Source: Terriglobia bacterium
GTDB taxonomy: Bacteria; Acidobacteriota; Terriglobia; UBA7540
Length of the DNA stretch: 8,355 bases
Reading direction: 5' to 3'
Assembly: GCA_022866195.1 (NCBI GenBank)
Contig: JALHUF010000154.1
Span: 1-8,355 of the forward strand
Under the pieces are notes generated by a model. It did not search any database. It saw only the letters and a list, made by a program, of their open reading frames with translations, and was not told the origin of the DNA. This document shows, piece by piece, positions 1 to 6,856 of the stretch (position 1 is the stretch's first letter; every line of letters begins with the position of its first letter). Made by a program: the position numbers and the translations under genes.

Positions 1-419
1 AGCCGATAGTCCATCTTGTACACGTGGTCGCCCGCAAGAATCAGGACGTACTTGCAGGCCTCGCTGCCCACTGAATACAGGTTCTGGAAGATGGCGTCCG
101 CTGTCCCCCGGTACCATTCCTCTCCCACGCGCTTCATGGGCGGCAGGATGTGGATGAACTCTCCCAACTCGCTGGAGAGAATGGTCCAGCCTTCGCGGAT
201 GTGGCGATTGAGGGACAGGGCTTTGTACTGCGTCAGGACGAAGATGCGTCGCAGGTCTGAATTGATGCAGTTCGATAGCGTCAGATCAATGATGCGGTAG
301 ATGCCGCCGAAGGGCACGGCAGGCTTGGCGCGGTCGCGGGTGAGAGGCAAAAGGCGCTCGCCCGCGCCGCCCGCCAGCAGGCAAACCAGCGTGTCGCGGA
401 CTTCGGGATGAAGCATCAT
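1..419 (-). CDS. glgC: Glucose-1-phosphate adenylyltransferase (ADP-glucose pyrophosphorylase), N-terminal part, cut by window edge
   Basis: GlgC makes ADP-glucose from ATP and glucose-1-phosphate, the committed step of bacterial glycogen synthesis in the cytoplasm. The visible 139 codons begin MMLHPEV and show the sugar-nucleotide pyrophosphorylase signature [13 protein letters not shown] (residues 15-27), then [20 protein letters not shown] (32-51), which in this family holds nucleotide and activator contacts. [21 protein letters not shown] (103-109) and [11 protein letters not shown] (128-138) follow. D131 matches the catalytic/metal Asp of GlgC (D142 in E. coli). The start is fixed by an in-frame TGA two codons upstream (425-423). 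ATG at 419 or 416 is possible, and a GGGGTGA-like ribosome site overlaps that stop. The gene continues past the left edge, so the C-terminal beta-helix is not seen. It lies downstream of argJ on the same strand but has its own promoter. Confidence 0.96.
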   Translation of the reverse strand, partial: MMLHPEVRDTLVCLLAGGAGERLLPLTRDRAKPAVPFGGIYRIIDLTLSNCINSDLRRIFVLTQYKALSLNRHIREGWTILSSELGEFIHILPPMKRVGEEWYRGTADAIFQNLYSVGSEACKYVLILAGDHVYKMDYR

Positions 420-431
420 GGGTCACCCCGG

Positions 432-496
432 CTGGCCGCCAGCAGGCGTATTACCGCCTCACATTCACCCCTGCCTGCTGCGGAAGTCTGGCCGCC
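432..496 (-). repeat. Overlapping inverted and direct repeats in the glgC 5' leader
   Basis: This stretch fills most of the predicted glgC leader. The 8-base arms CAGCAGGC (440-447) and GCCTGCTG (473-480) are perfect inverted repeats around a 25-nt loop. The 5-bp hairpin AGGCG (444-448)/CGCCT (455-459) uses part of the same arm, so the two folds exclude each other. A third small palindrome, GCTGGC-C-GCCAGC (431-443), also overlaps the first arm. The 9-mer CTGGCCGCC occurs twice (432-440 and 488-496), flanking the whole structure. No known riboswitch family was recognised. Confidence 0.4.
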
Positions 497-505
497 GCAA
501 GTCAG

Positions 506-514
506 ATTATAACA
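506..514 (-). promoter_or_regulatory. Extended -10 promoter for glgC
   Basis: On the minus strand the sequence reads TGTTATAAT: a perfect TATAAT (511-506) preceded by TG one base upstream, the classic extended -10. No good -35 lies 16-18 bp upstream, which is common for extended -10 promoters. Transcription would start near 499 and leave an approximately 80-nt leader before the glgC ATG at 419. The element is seen directly; its activity is inferred. Confidence 0.7.
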
Positions 515-589
515 GACCTACAGAATGCGAGCGACACCCTGCGCAAGCGAGTGCGGGAGCTTATGCCCGCCCGCATAGAGCCAACCGGC

Positions 590-608
590 AGCGACCTTTC
601 CGGTCGCT
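590..608 (-). other. Hairpin 3 nt after the argJ stop codon
   Basis: AGCGACC (590-596) and GGTCGCT (602-608) form a perfect 7-bp stem with a 5-nt loop, starting 3 nt after the argJ TAG. In the argJ transcript the loop reads GGAAA. No U-run follows (the next bases are GCCGGTTGG), so it is not a standard intrinsic terminator. It could protect an mRNA 3' end or mark a terminator lacking the U-tract. The same sequence sits upstream of the glgC promoter. Confidence 0.4.
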
Positions 609-611
609 TGA

Positions 612-1832
612 CTACGTCCGATACGAGGCATTGATGGTGATGTAATCGTGGGTCAAATCACAGGTCCAGAAGCGCGTGGAGGCTTTGCCCTGGTGGAGGT
701 CCAGTCGAATCGTCAATTCCTTCTGGTCGAGTTCGCGCTTGGCGGCGGCCTCGTCGAAGCCCACGTCGAGGCCCCGCCGGCAAAGAACAAAATCGTTAAC
801 GCGGATATCGACTTTCGAGGGATCGAATGTTGCGCCGGAATATCCCGCGGCGCAAATGATGCGGCCCCAGTTCGGATCGCTGCCGGCGATGGCGGTCTTG
901 ACCAGGGGCGAATTGGCGATGGTCCGCCCAACGCGCTCCGCATCGGCCCGGGTTCGGGCGCCATGGACTTCAATGGTAACCAGCTTTTTCGCGCCCTCGC
1001 CGTCTTTCGCAACCATACGCGCCAGGCTCTGACACAGCTCAGTAAGCCCGGCGAGGAACAGGGCACCGATCCTGGTGCCACACCTCACCGGAACTCCCGC
1101 AAGCCCGCTTGCTAGGGCCAGCACCGTGTCGTTCGTTGACGTATCACCGTCCACGCTGATGCGGTTGAATGAACTCTCGACCGCGGCGCGCAGCATCTTT
1201 CGCAAATCCCTCGCTGCGACGCCAGCATCGGTGGTGATGAACGAGAGCATGGTGGCCAGGCGCGGGTGGATCATGCCGGCGCCCTTGGCGGTTCCCGCCA
1301 GGTGCACGGGCTGGCCGCCGATTGTCGTTCGCAGGACGCAGGATTTAGGAAACGTGTCGGTGGTCATGATGGCGCGCGTAACTGCCGCGGCTTTTTCGAT
1401 GGAGAGGGTTTCCTTGAGCGCCGGAAGCTGACTTAAGATGAGGTCGAACTTCAGTGGGACACCGATGACGCCAGTCGAAGCCACTAGAACCTGGTTTGGA
1501 GAAACCCCGAGTAGCTTCCCGGCGGCGCGCGCAGCGGCCCGTGCCGCTTCGAGTCCCGCACGGCCCGTGCAGGCGTTGGCGTTGCCGGCGTTAATGAGCA
1601 CGGCGCGGGCGCGCCCACGGCTCGCTTTCAGATTCCAGCGGGAGAGAACCACGGGTGCCGCCGCTACCCGGTTCGTTGTAAACATGCCGGCGGCCGTGGT
1701 CTCTGGGGAGTCGGAGAAAATCAGCGCCAAGTCGAGCCCGCCCCCTGCTTTCCTGATGCCTGCGGCGACGGTCGAGGCGCGAAAGCCCCGCGGCGTCGCC
1801 AAATTGCCCTCGACGACTTCCCAGTGGCCCAT
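612..1832 (-). CDS. argJ: Arginine biosynthesis protein ArgJ (glutamate N-acetyltransferase / amino-acid acetyltransferase)
   Basis: ArgJ transfers acetyl from N-acetylornithine to glutamate, closing the acetyl cycle of arginine synthesis. Some members also use acetyl-CoA (N-acetylglutamate synthase activity), which cannot be decided here. The 406-aa length is normal. The hallmark self-cleavage site is present: in KGAGMIHPRLATML (183-196) the A193-T194 bond is the expected cut, leaving Thr194 as the N-terminal nucleophile of the beta chain. Other family motifs are NAGNANACTG (81-90), STGVIG (119-124, oxyanion region), GDTSTND (229-235), GSDPNWGRI (317-325) and the typical C-terminal end YITINASYRT. 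The start ATG at 1832 has AGGG 6 nt upstream. The stop is TAG. It lies 62 bp after purH on the same strand, so co-transcription is plausible although the two pathways differ. Confidence 0.98.
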   Translation of the reverse strand: MGHWEVVEGNLATPRGFRASTVAAGIRKAGGGLDLALIFSDSPETTAAGMFTTNRVAAAPVVLSRWNLKASRGRARAVLINAGNANACTGRAGLEAARAAARAAGKLLGVSPNQVLVASTGVIGVPLKFDLILSQLPALKETLSIEKAAAVTRAIMTTDTFPKSCVLRTTIGGQPVHLAGTAKGAGMIHPRLATMLSFITTDAGVAARDLRKMLRAAVESSFNRISVDGDTSTNDTVLALASGLAGVPVRCGTRIGALFLAGLTELCQSLARMVAKDGEGAKKLVTIEVHGARTRADAERVGRTIANSPLVKTAIAGSDPNWGRIICAAGYSGATFDPSKVDIRVNDFVLCRRGLDVGFDEAAAKRELDQKELTIRLDLHQGKASTRFWTCDLTHDYITINASYRT

Positions 1833-1894
1833 GGATCGCCCTGAGACGGTCTAATTCCTCACCTATAGCGCCGTGCTGGGAGCGGCGCCGCGGA

Positions 1895-3448
1895 TCAGTG
1901 GCGGAAGTGCCGCACCCCGGTGAAGAGCATGGCAAGCCCCAGCCGGTTCGCCGCGGCGGTCACCTCGGCATCCCGCACCGAGCCGCCTGGCTGCACGATG
2001 GCGGTCGCGCCGGCCTTGGCCGCCTCTTCCACCCCGTCGGGGAAGGGGAAGAAGGCGTCCGAAGCCACCACTGTTCCTTCGAGCGAATGCTTCAGTTCGC
2101 GCGCCTTGGTGGCGGCCAGCTTCACTGAATCCACGCGGCTCATCTGCCCCGCGCCCACACCCACCACAACGCCGTCGTGGGCGTAAACGATGGCGTTGGA
2201 TTTGACGTGCTTCACCACGCGCCAGGCGAAGGCGAGCGCCCGTTTCTCGGCCTCCGTGGGCTGCCGCTCCGTCACGCACTTCCATTCCTCGGGATTGGCC
2301 CCGAGCGTGTCTGGAGTCTGCACCAGCAGCCCGCCTCCCAGGTTCTTCAACTGCAGCCCATACTCATCGCCGGCGGTAGTGGACATATCCATCAGGCGCA
2401 GGTTCCTCCTGGCGACCAACTGTTCCAGTGCCGCGGCTTCATAGCTCGGCGCCACGATGGCCTCGACAAAGAGCTTCGACACCGCCTCTGCTGTCGCCGC
2501 GTCCACCGGGCGGTTGAAGGCGATCACCGAACCGTAGGCCGAGACCGGATCAACATCGAGCGCCCGCTGATAGCTTTCCGCAAGCGTGGCACCACTGGCG
2601 ATGCCGCAAGGGTTGGTGTGCTTGATGATGGCCGTGGTGGGCTCTTCGAACTCCTGCACCAACCGCCACGCGGCCTCCAGATCCACCAAGTTGTTAAAGG
2701 AAAGTTCTTTGCCCTGGAGTTGCTTGGCGGCGGCCAGTCCACGTCCTCCGGCGGTGGGATCCAGGTAGAGCGCGGCCTTTTGGTGCGGATTCTCGCCGTA
2801 GCGCAGGCCCATGGTCTTGCGGAAATTCATGTGCAAGTTCTCCGGCAGGGCACCGTCCGCCCATTTCTGGAGCGTGGTGGAAATCGCCCCGTCGTAAGCG
2901 GCGGTGGTGGCAAAGGCCTTGCGCGCCAAGCGCGCGCGGGTTTCGCGGGAAATGCAGCCGTTGTTCCTCCCGGCTTCTTCGAGCACTACCGGATAATCGG
3001 CCGCGTCCACGATCACGGTGACGTCCTCAGAGTTCTTGGCGGCCGAACGGATCATCGAGGGCCCGCCGATATCGATGTTCTCGATGAGCTCCTCGAATTT
3101 GACGCCCGGCTTCGCCGCCGTCTTTTCGAACGGGTAGAGGTTCACGGCGACGAGGTCGATCAACTCGATCCCGTGCTCCTGAACCTGCTTCTGGTGTTCG
3201 GGGTTCGAGCGGATGGCAAGAAGGCCGCCGTGGACTTTGGGGTGGAGCGTTTTCACGCGCCCGTCGAGCATTTCCGCAAAGCCGGTTAAATCCGAAACGT
3301 CCCGGACCTTCAGACCCTTCTCGCGGAGTAACTTCGCGGTGCCGCCGGTGGAGACGATTTCGACTCCCAGGGCCGCCAGCCCCGCGGCGAACTCGACGAC
3401 TCCGGTCTTGTCACTAACGCTGATCAGCGCTCGAGTGATCTTCCGCAT
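1895..3448 (-). CDS. purH: Bifunctional AICAR formyltransferase / IMP cyclohydrolase
   Basis: PurH performs the last two steps of de novo purine synthesis: formylation of AICAR with 10-formyl-THF, then ring closure to IMP. The 517-aa length is normal. The N-terminal MGS-like cyclohydrolase domain (about 1-145) shows SVSDKTG (10-16), STGGTAKLL (33-41), [14 protein letters not shown] (62-75), NLYPFE (103-108) and [15 protein letters not shown] (125-139). The formyltransferase domain shows LRYGENPHQ (215-223), KHTNPCG with the catalytic K276-H277 pair, DPVSAYG (300-306), [19 protein letters not shown] (432-441) and SDAFFPFPD (463-471). It ends GVRHFRH, as is usual. The reading frame is open upstream to 3514, but ATG 3448 matches the family N-terminus and has AAGGAG (3459-3454) 5 nt before it. 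It is the only complete gene here ending in TGA. An antisense 370-codon frame at 2177-3289 is a shadow. Confidence 0.99.
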   Translation of the reverse strand: MRKITRALISVSDKTGVVEFAAGLAALGVEIVSTGGTAKLLREKGLKVRDVSDLTGFAEMLDGRVKTLHPKVHGGLLAIRSNPEHQKQVQEHGIELIDLVAVNLYPFEKTAAKPGVKFEELIENIDIGGPSMIRSAAKNSEDVTVIVDAADYPVVLEEAGRNNGCISRETRARLARKAFATTAAYDGAISTTLQKWADGALPENLHMNFRKTMGLRYGENPHQKAALYLDPTAGGRGLAAAKQLQGKELSFNNLVDLEAAWRLVQEFEEPTTAIIKHTNPCGIASGATLAESYQRALDVDPVSAYGSVIAFNRPVDAATAEAVSKLFVEAIVAPSYEAAALEQLVARRNLRLMDMSTTAGDEYGLQLKNLGGGLLVQTPDTLGANPEEWKCVTERQPTEAEKRALAFAWRVVKHVKSNAIVYAHDGVVVGVGAGQMSRVDSVKLAATKARELKHSLEGTVVASDAFFPFPDGVEEAAKAGATAIVQPGGSVRDAEVTAAANRLGLAMLFTGVRHFRH

Positions 3449-3628
3449 GAGTGCTCCTTCAGAGACATGCTGAGGGTTTCGAACCCGATCACGCAACCAA
3501 GCCGCAGGGGGCACCTCGGGAAGTACTGCCGCACATCTTCACCCGCCGGCGGCTCGGGACGCGATCCCCGGATCCCGGCAGTGTAGTTGTTTGGGGGAGA
3601 AAGGGGAAGTCTCAGTGTGGGGGATGTT
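3449..3628. other. Spacer between the 185-aa gene and purH
   Basis: This 180-bp gap lies between two leftward genes. The purH ribosome site AAGGAG is at 3459-3454. A 10-bp palindrome CCGCCGGCGG lies at 3543-3552, and two GATCCC units lie at 3563-3578. I see no convincing sigma-70 promoter, T-run terminator, tRNA or purine-responsive leader. Whether purH is read through from the 185-aa gene is open. Confidence 0.5.
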
Positions 3629-4186
3629 CTACTCCGCTTTCACCGCCTTGAACTTCACTCGCCCACCCTCCACACTGACGGAGAATTGGACCTTCTCGCA
3701 GCCTAAGGATTCCTTGAGTTGTCGGGTTTTGTCGCCAACAAATTTGCTGAACTGCAAGGGATCGATGTTATCGACGCGTTCTCCCACCTGCCGTTTGGCT
3801 TCGATCATCGCTTTGAGTAGCTCATCAACCTTCTCTTTTTCCTTTTCCGGGTTCGAGCAGACAATACGGAAGGCACCGTCCGGCGCCTTCTCCTCCGCGG
3901 GCCGTGGTTGCGCCGCAAAGCGTCCACGACCCTCTTCTTTCTCCTTCAGCCTTCTCCGCCAGAGGTCGCTATAGACGGCATACTTCTGCATAAGCTGGTT
4001 GAACTTGAAGCGCTGGCCGAAGTTTAATCGCGCCGTGTTGTCGCTGAACTTCTTGATGGTTGACTCCACGCGGAAAACCGTATCGTGCGGGGGGCGTGGC
4101 TGGCCGCCGCTGAAATAGGTGTCGTACTCAATTTTGAGTCGGCGGATATTATCCTCGAGTTTGGCCAGTTCTTCCTCGGTGGTCAC
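3629..4186 (-). CDS. Uncharacterised charged 185-aa protein, divergent from selA
   Basis: I do not recognise this protein with certainty. It is highly charged, has no signal peptide or membrane segment, and should be cytoplasmic. Residues 1-25 look helical and acidic/basic (EELAKLEDNIRRLKIEYDTY), followed by YFSGGQPRPPHDT (24-36). A second helical block, RLNFGQRFKFNQLMQKYAVY (53-72), then leads into DLWRRRLKEKEEG. A low-complexity Pro/Glu/Ala linker spans 86-104. The C-terminal part (105-185) contains LQFSKFVGDKTRQLKESLGC and a beta-rich end (VQFSVSVEGGRVKFKAVKAE). The layout recalls the domain named after the C-terminus of Myxococcus MXAN_5187, but that is a memory-based resemblance only. 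It starts with GTG at 4186: a TGA in frame (4198-4196) overlaps the GAGGG ribosome site (4197-4193), ruling out an earlier start. The stop is TAG. It shares the divergent promoter region with selA. Confidence 0.85.
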   Translation of the reverse strand: MTTEEELAKLEDNIRRLKIEYDTYFSGGQPRPPHDTVFRVESTIKKFSDNTARLNFGQRFKFNQLMQKYAVYSDLWRRRLKEKEEGRGRFAAQPRPAEEKAPDGAFRIVCSNPEKEKEKVDELLKAMIEAKRQVGERVDNIDPLQFSKFVGDKTRQLKESLGCEKVQFSVSVEGGRVKFKAVKAE

Positions 4187-4219
4187 AGCGCGCCCTCACA
4201 AATCGGTGGGAACAGTAAA

Positions 4220-4250
4220 ATTATACCCCGGGGCAAGTGCGCCGCGTCAA
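4220..4250 (-). promoter_or_regulatory. Leftward promoter for the 185-aa gene
   Basis: On the minus strand TTGACG (4250-4245) and a perfect TATAAT (4225-4220) are separated by 19 bp, longer than the preferred 17. The spacer contains CCCCGGGG (4226-4233). Transcription would start near 4213, giving a leader of about 27 nt that includes the GAGGG ribosome site before the GTG at 4186. The long spacer hints at dependence on an activator; that is inference. Confidence 0.6.
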
Positions 4251-4265
4251 CGGAAAAGTTGACGC
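4244..4265. repeat. Perfect inverted repeat joining two divergent -35 elements
   Basis: The arms GCGTCAAC (4244-4251) and GTTGACGC (4258-4265) are perfect reverse complements around the 6-bp centre GGAAAA. Each arm contains TTGACG read outward, matching a -35 box for the leftward and rightward gene respectively. The dyad could be a regulator operator, or simply two -35 boxes with matching flanks. Confidence 0.7.
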
Positions 4266-4287
4266 TCTCCGGCTTCTATGCTGAAAT
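4259..4287 (+). promoter_or_regulatory. Rightward promoter for selA
   Basis: TTGACG (4259-4264) is followed after exactly 17 bp by TGAAAT (4282-4287), which matches 4 of 6 bases of TATAAT. Transcription would start near 4294, giving a leader of about 64 nt before the selA ATG at 4358. A TATGCT at 4277-4282 is a better -10 by sequence but lies only 12 bp from this -35. Confidence 0.5.
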
Positions 4288-4357
4288 GAGGCGGCGATTG
4301 TTGTCCGCTCGTCGTTTCCGGTGGCAGTGTCCTTCCGGGTGACAGCGAAGGTTGGCG

Positions 4358-5758
4358 ATGAGTGTTCCCGAATCCAGTTCCGAGCGTGCGGAAGCTTCTT
4401 TACTGCGGCAGATTCCAGCAGTCGACGAGCTGCTGGGCCGTGCGACGTTGCGCGCGCTCGCAGAGCACGTCGGCCGCCGACTCCTCGTGGACGCCACGCG
4501 CCGGGTGCTGCAAAGCCTGCGCGGCAGGATCGCGAGCGGCCAACTGTCGCGCGTCTCGGTCGAGCTGCTGGAGCAGGAAATCGTCGCCGCCACCCAGGCC
4601 ACGGCCGCGCTGTCGCTCCGCCCGGTTATCAATGCCTCCGGCGTCATTCTGCATACCAACCTGGGACGTGCCCCGCTGGCGCGCCAAGCCGTCGAGCACC
4701 TGGCGGAAACCGCCGCGCAGTATTCAAACCTGGAATACGACTTGGAGCGGGGAGAGCGGGGAAAGCGCGACACGCACACCGACCGCCTGTTCGCACAGTT
4801 GCTGGGCGCCGAGCGGACACTCGTGGTCAACAACAACGCTGCCGCCGTCTTCCTGGCGTTGAACACCTTGGCCGAGGGTGGGGAGGTGATCGTCTCACGC
4901 GGCGAACTCATCGAGATCGGCGATTCGTTTCGCATACCTGACATCTGCGTCAAGAGCGGCGCCGCCCTCCGTGAAGTAGGGACGACCAATCGCACGCGTC
5001 TGGCTGACTATGAAGCGGCCGTCACCGAGCGCACGCGAGTGGTAATGCGTGTCCATCCGAGCAATTTCCGCATTGTGGGCTTCACCGAGTGTCCGCAGCT
5101 CGAGGAACTCGTGGAGCTGGCCCGGAAACACAAGCTGCTGCTACTGGAAGACCTGGGCAGCGGTTGCTTGGTGGATTTCACCCCTCTCGGCATCCGCGGC
5201 GAACCGCCGGCGGCGGCAAGCGTAAAGGCGGGAGTGGACGTGATTACTTTCAGCGGCGACAAAATGCTGGGGGGCCCGCAGGCGGGCATCCTGACGGGGA
5301 AACGCACGCCGCTCGAGAAGATACGCCAGAATCCCTTGTTTCGCGTCCTGCGGGTTGATAAGCTCACGATTGCGGCACTGGAGGCCACGCTTGCCGCATA
5401 TTTGCGCGGTGACTTGCAGGCCATCCCGGCCTTACGCCTGATGCATATCACGCGGGAGGAAATTGCGGCGCGGGCGACGCGTTTGGCAGAACGGATCTCC
5501 ACCCAGCCAGGATTCAGGGTCCAACTCGAGGACGGGGAATCGGTTATCGGTGGCGGCTCGACCCCCGGACAGTCGCTTCCCACCAAGCTTGTGGCAGTGG
5601 CGCATGCGCGCCACAGTGCAGAAGAGTTGGGCGCGCTCCTACGGCGAAATTCGCCCCCTATCATCGCGCGCCTCGAGCACGACCGACTGCTCCTCGACCT
5701 GCGCACCGTGTTTGAGGAGCAGGAAGACGAGCTCGCCGAGGCTTTTGCGCGCTTGTAG
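4358..5758 (+). CDS. selA: L-seryl-tRNA(Sec) selenium transferase (selenocysteine synthase)
   Basis: SelA is a PLP enzyme that converts Ser-tRNA(Sec) to Sec-tRNA(Sec) using selenophosphate, the step that makes selenocysteine for UGA decoding. The 466-aa length is normal. The N-terminal tRNA-binding part carries LLRQIPAVDELL (15-26) and a helical, Arg-rich stretch. RPVINASGVILHTNLGRAPL (88-107), YSNLEYDLERGERGKRDTH (122-140) and VVNNNAAAV (156-164) are SelA hallmarks, as are EVGTTNRTRL, RVHPSNFRIVGF (231-242) and LLEDLGSG. K302 in TFSGDKMLGGPQAG is the expected PLP lysine. I chose ATG 4358, with GAAGG 6 nt before it; TTG at 4352 is an alternative adding two residues. The stop is TAG. No selB, selD, tRNA(Sec) or UGA-containing selenoprotein is seen in the window. 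The gene is divergent from the 185-aa gene and may be co-transcribed with the dehydrogenase 72 bp downstream. Confidence 0.98.
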   Translation: MSVPESSSERAEASLLRQIPAVDELLGRATLRALAEHVGRRLLVDATRRVLQSLRGRIASGQLSRVSVELLEQEIVAATQATAALSLRPVINASGVILHTNLGRAPLARQAVEHLAETAAQYSNLEYDLERGERGKRDTHTDRLFAQLLGAERTLVVNNNAAAVFLALNTLAEGGEVIVSRGELIEIGDSFRIPDICVKSGAALREVGTTNRTRLADYEAAVTERTRVVMRVHPSNFRIVGFTECPQLEELVELARKHKLLLLEDLGSGCLVDFTPLGIRGEPPAAASVKAGVDVITFSGDKMLGGPQAGILTGKRTPLEKIRQNPLFRVLRVDKLTIAALEATLAAYLRGDLQAIPALRLMHITREEIAARATRLAERISTQPGFRVQLEDGESVIGGGSTPGQSLPTKLVAVAHARHSAEELGALLRRNSPPIIARLEHDRLLLDLRTVFEEQEDELAEAFARL

Positions 5759-5761
5759 CGC

Positions 5762-5803
5762 CGCCCTTTAGCCCGGCATTCAGGATCAGCCGCTCCAAGG
5801 GCG
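5762..5803 (+). other. Inverted repeat between selA and the dehydrogenase
   Basis: CGCCCTT (5762-5768) and AAGGGCG (5797-5803) are perfect 7-base inverted arms around a 28-nt loop, starting 3 bp after the selA stop. No T-run follows, so it does not look like an intrinsic terminator. It may be a minor intercistronic mRNA structure, or chance in GC-rich sequence. Confidence 0.3.
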
Positions 5804-5830
5804 ACTACTCAAAGCGCATTCCGCAAGCCC

Positions 5831-6799
5831 ATGAAGGCCCTCTATTTCGACGGACGACTCGCACTGCGGGAGGTGGAAAAGCCCCGCCCGGGGCCCGGGG
5901 AGGCTCTGCTTCAGGTGACGCTGGCGGGCATCTGCGGCACCGATCTCGAAATCCTCAAGGGTTACTCGGGCTTCCGGGGGATTCTTGGCCACGAGTTCGT
6001 GGGACATGTGGTGGAATGCGCGGAGAAGAAATGGGTGGGCAAGCGAGTTGTCGGCGAGATCAACATCTCCTGTGGCGAGTGCGATTTGTGCCTGTGGGGG
6101 CTCGGGCGGCACTGCTCCCGCCGCACGGTCCTGGGAATCGCGAACCGGGATGGGGCATTTGCCGAGTATTTGGTTCTGCCGGTCGTGAATCTCCACGAAG
6201 TGCCGAAGTCGATCCCGGATGAGGCTGCGGTGTTCGTCGAGCCGCTGGCTGCGGCGGCGGAGATCCTAGAGCAGATGACCGTGCTCCCCGCCACGCAGGT
6301 GGCCGTTCTGGGTGATGGCCGGCTGGGGTTGCTGGTGGCTCAGGTGTTGCACCAAGCCAAAGCCAACGTGACTGTGATCGGAAAGCACGGCTGGAAGCTT
6401 GACTTGGCCCGCTCCTGGGGTATCAAGGGCACGACTGCCGGCGACGGCCAAGTCCGGGACCGCAGTTTCCGCGTGGTCGTCGAGGCCACCGGTTCACCCA
6501 CCGGCCTCCGCGACGCTTTGCGCCTGGTGGCGCCGCGGGGCACCGTGGTGATGAAATCCACCTTTCAGGAGAAGGCGCAGTTCGACACCTCTAAGCTGGT
6601 GGTTGATGAGATCACTCTGCTTGGATCGCGCTGCGGGAATTTCTCTATCGCCCTCGACTTGTTGGCGCGCGGGCAGGTCAAAGTGGGCCATCTGCTTTCC
6701 AAGACCTTTCCGCTCGAAGCCGGCCTCGAAGCGTTTGCCTACGTGAAAGAAACCCCCTGCCTGAAGGTCCTGCTGGCCACCGCTGCCAGCGGTACCTAG
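5831..6799 (+). CDS. Zinc-dependent medium-chain alcohol dehydrogenase family protein
   Basis: This is a cytoplasmic MDR-superfamily oxidoreductase that should oxidise an alcohol or polyol with NAD(P). The substrate cannot be told from sequence. The N-terminal GroES-like domain carries the catalytic zinc residues C35 (GICGTD), H54-E55 (GHEFVG) and E137 (VEPLAAA). The structural zinc lobe has four cysteines in CGECDLCLWGLGRHC (C81, C84, C87, C95). The Rossmann domain begins at VAVLGDGRLGLLVAQ (158-172), with the glycine pattern G161-x-G163-xx-G166. The end of the second strand reads TVIGKH, with no acidic residue to bind the adenine ribose, which hints at NADP preference (inference). At 322 aa it is slightly short for a family usually near 340-350. 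ATG 5831 has no strong ribosome site. The stop is TAG. Its position after selA does not indicate a selenium role: no in-frame TGA is used. Confidence 0.93.
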   Translation: MKALYFDGRLALREVEKPRPGPGEALLQVTLAGICGTDLEILKGYSGFRGILGHEFVGHVVECAEKKWVGKRVVGEINISCGECDLCLWGLGRHCSRRTVLGIANRDGAFAEYLVLPVVNLHEVPKSIPDEAAVFVEPLAAAAEILEQMTVLPATQVAVLGDGRLGLLVAQVLHQAKANVTVIGKHGWKLDLARSWGIKGTTAGDGQVRDRSFRVVVEATGSPTGLRDALRLVAPRGTVVMKSTFQEKAQFDTSKLVVDEITLLGSRCGNFSIALDLLARGQVKVGHLLSKTFPLEAGLEAFAYVKETPCLKVLLATAASGT

Positions 6800-6856
6800 C
6801 TAGGCTAAATCTGCGACACCTGCGAATTTACCGATTGACAAAGCCCTAGCTCGGCT
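6795..6856. repeat. Direct repeat pair around the promoter of the secreted-protein unit
   Basis: CCTAGCTAGGCT (6795-6806) and CCTAGCTCGGCT (6845-6856) match at 11 of 12 bases and are 50 bp apart start to start, close to five helical turns. The first copy overlaps the stop codon of the dehydrogenase; the second lies between the -35 and -10 of the next promoter. They could be paired regulator sites or chance. Confidence 0.4.

Noticed and set aside
648..1115. Open frames on the plus strand within argJ
   Set aside because: They are antisense to argJ, which has full family motifs. They have no convincing start signals or domains.
1868..1888. GCGCCG/CGGCGC inverted repeat between purH and argJ as a terminator
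   Set aside because: It has only a 6-bp stem with a 9-nt loop and no T-run on the minus strand. Such repeats are expected by chance in GC-rich DNA.
2177..3289. Open frame of 370 codons on the plus strand
   Set aside because: It lies wholly antisense to purH, whose frame is full of conserved motifs. The plus-strand product is His/Arg/Gly-rich with no domain.
3470..3490. GGTTTCGAACC resembling a tRNA T-arm
   Set aside because: The stem is only 3-5 bp around a TTCGAA palindrome. No acceptor, anticodon or D-arm can be built around it on either strand.
3449..3514. Upstream extension of purH by 22 residues
   Set aside because: The extra residues do not fit the family N-terminus, while ATG 3448 has AAGGAG at the right distance and starts exactly where PurH proteins do.
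4276..4995. Open frame of 239 codons on the minus strand
   Set aside because: It is antisense to the selA N-terminal half and Ser/Arg-rich, a shadow of selA codons.
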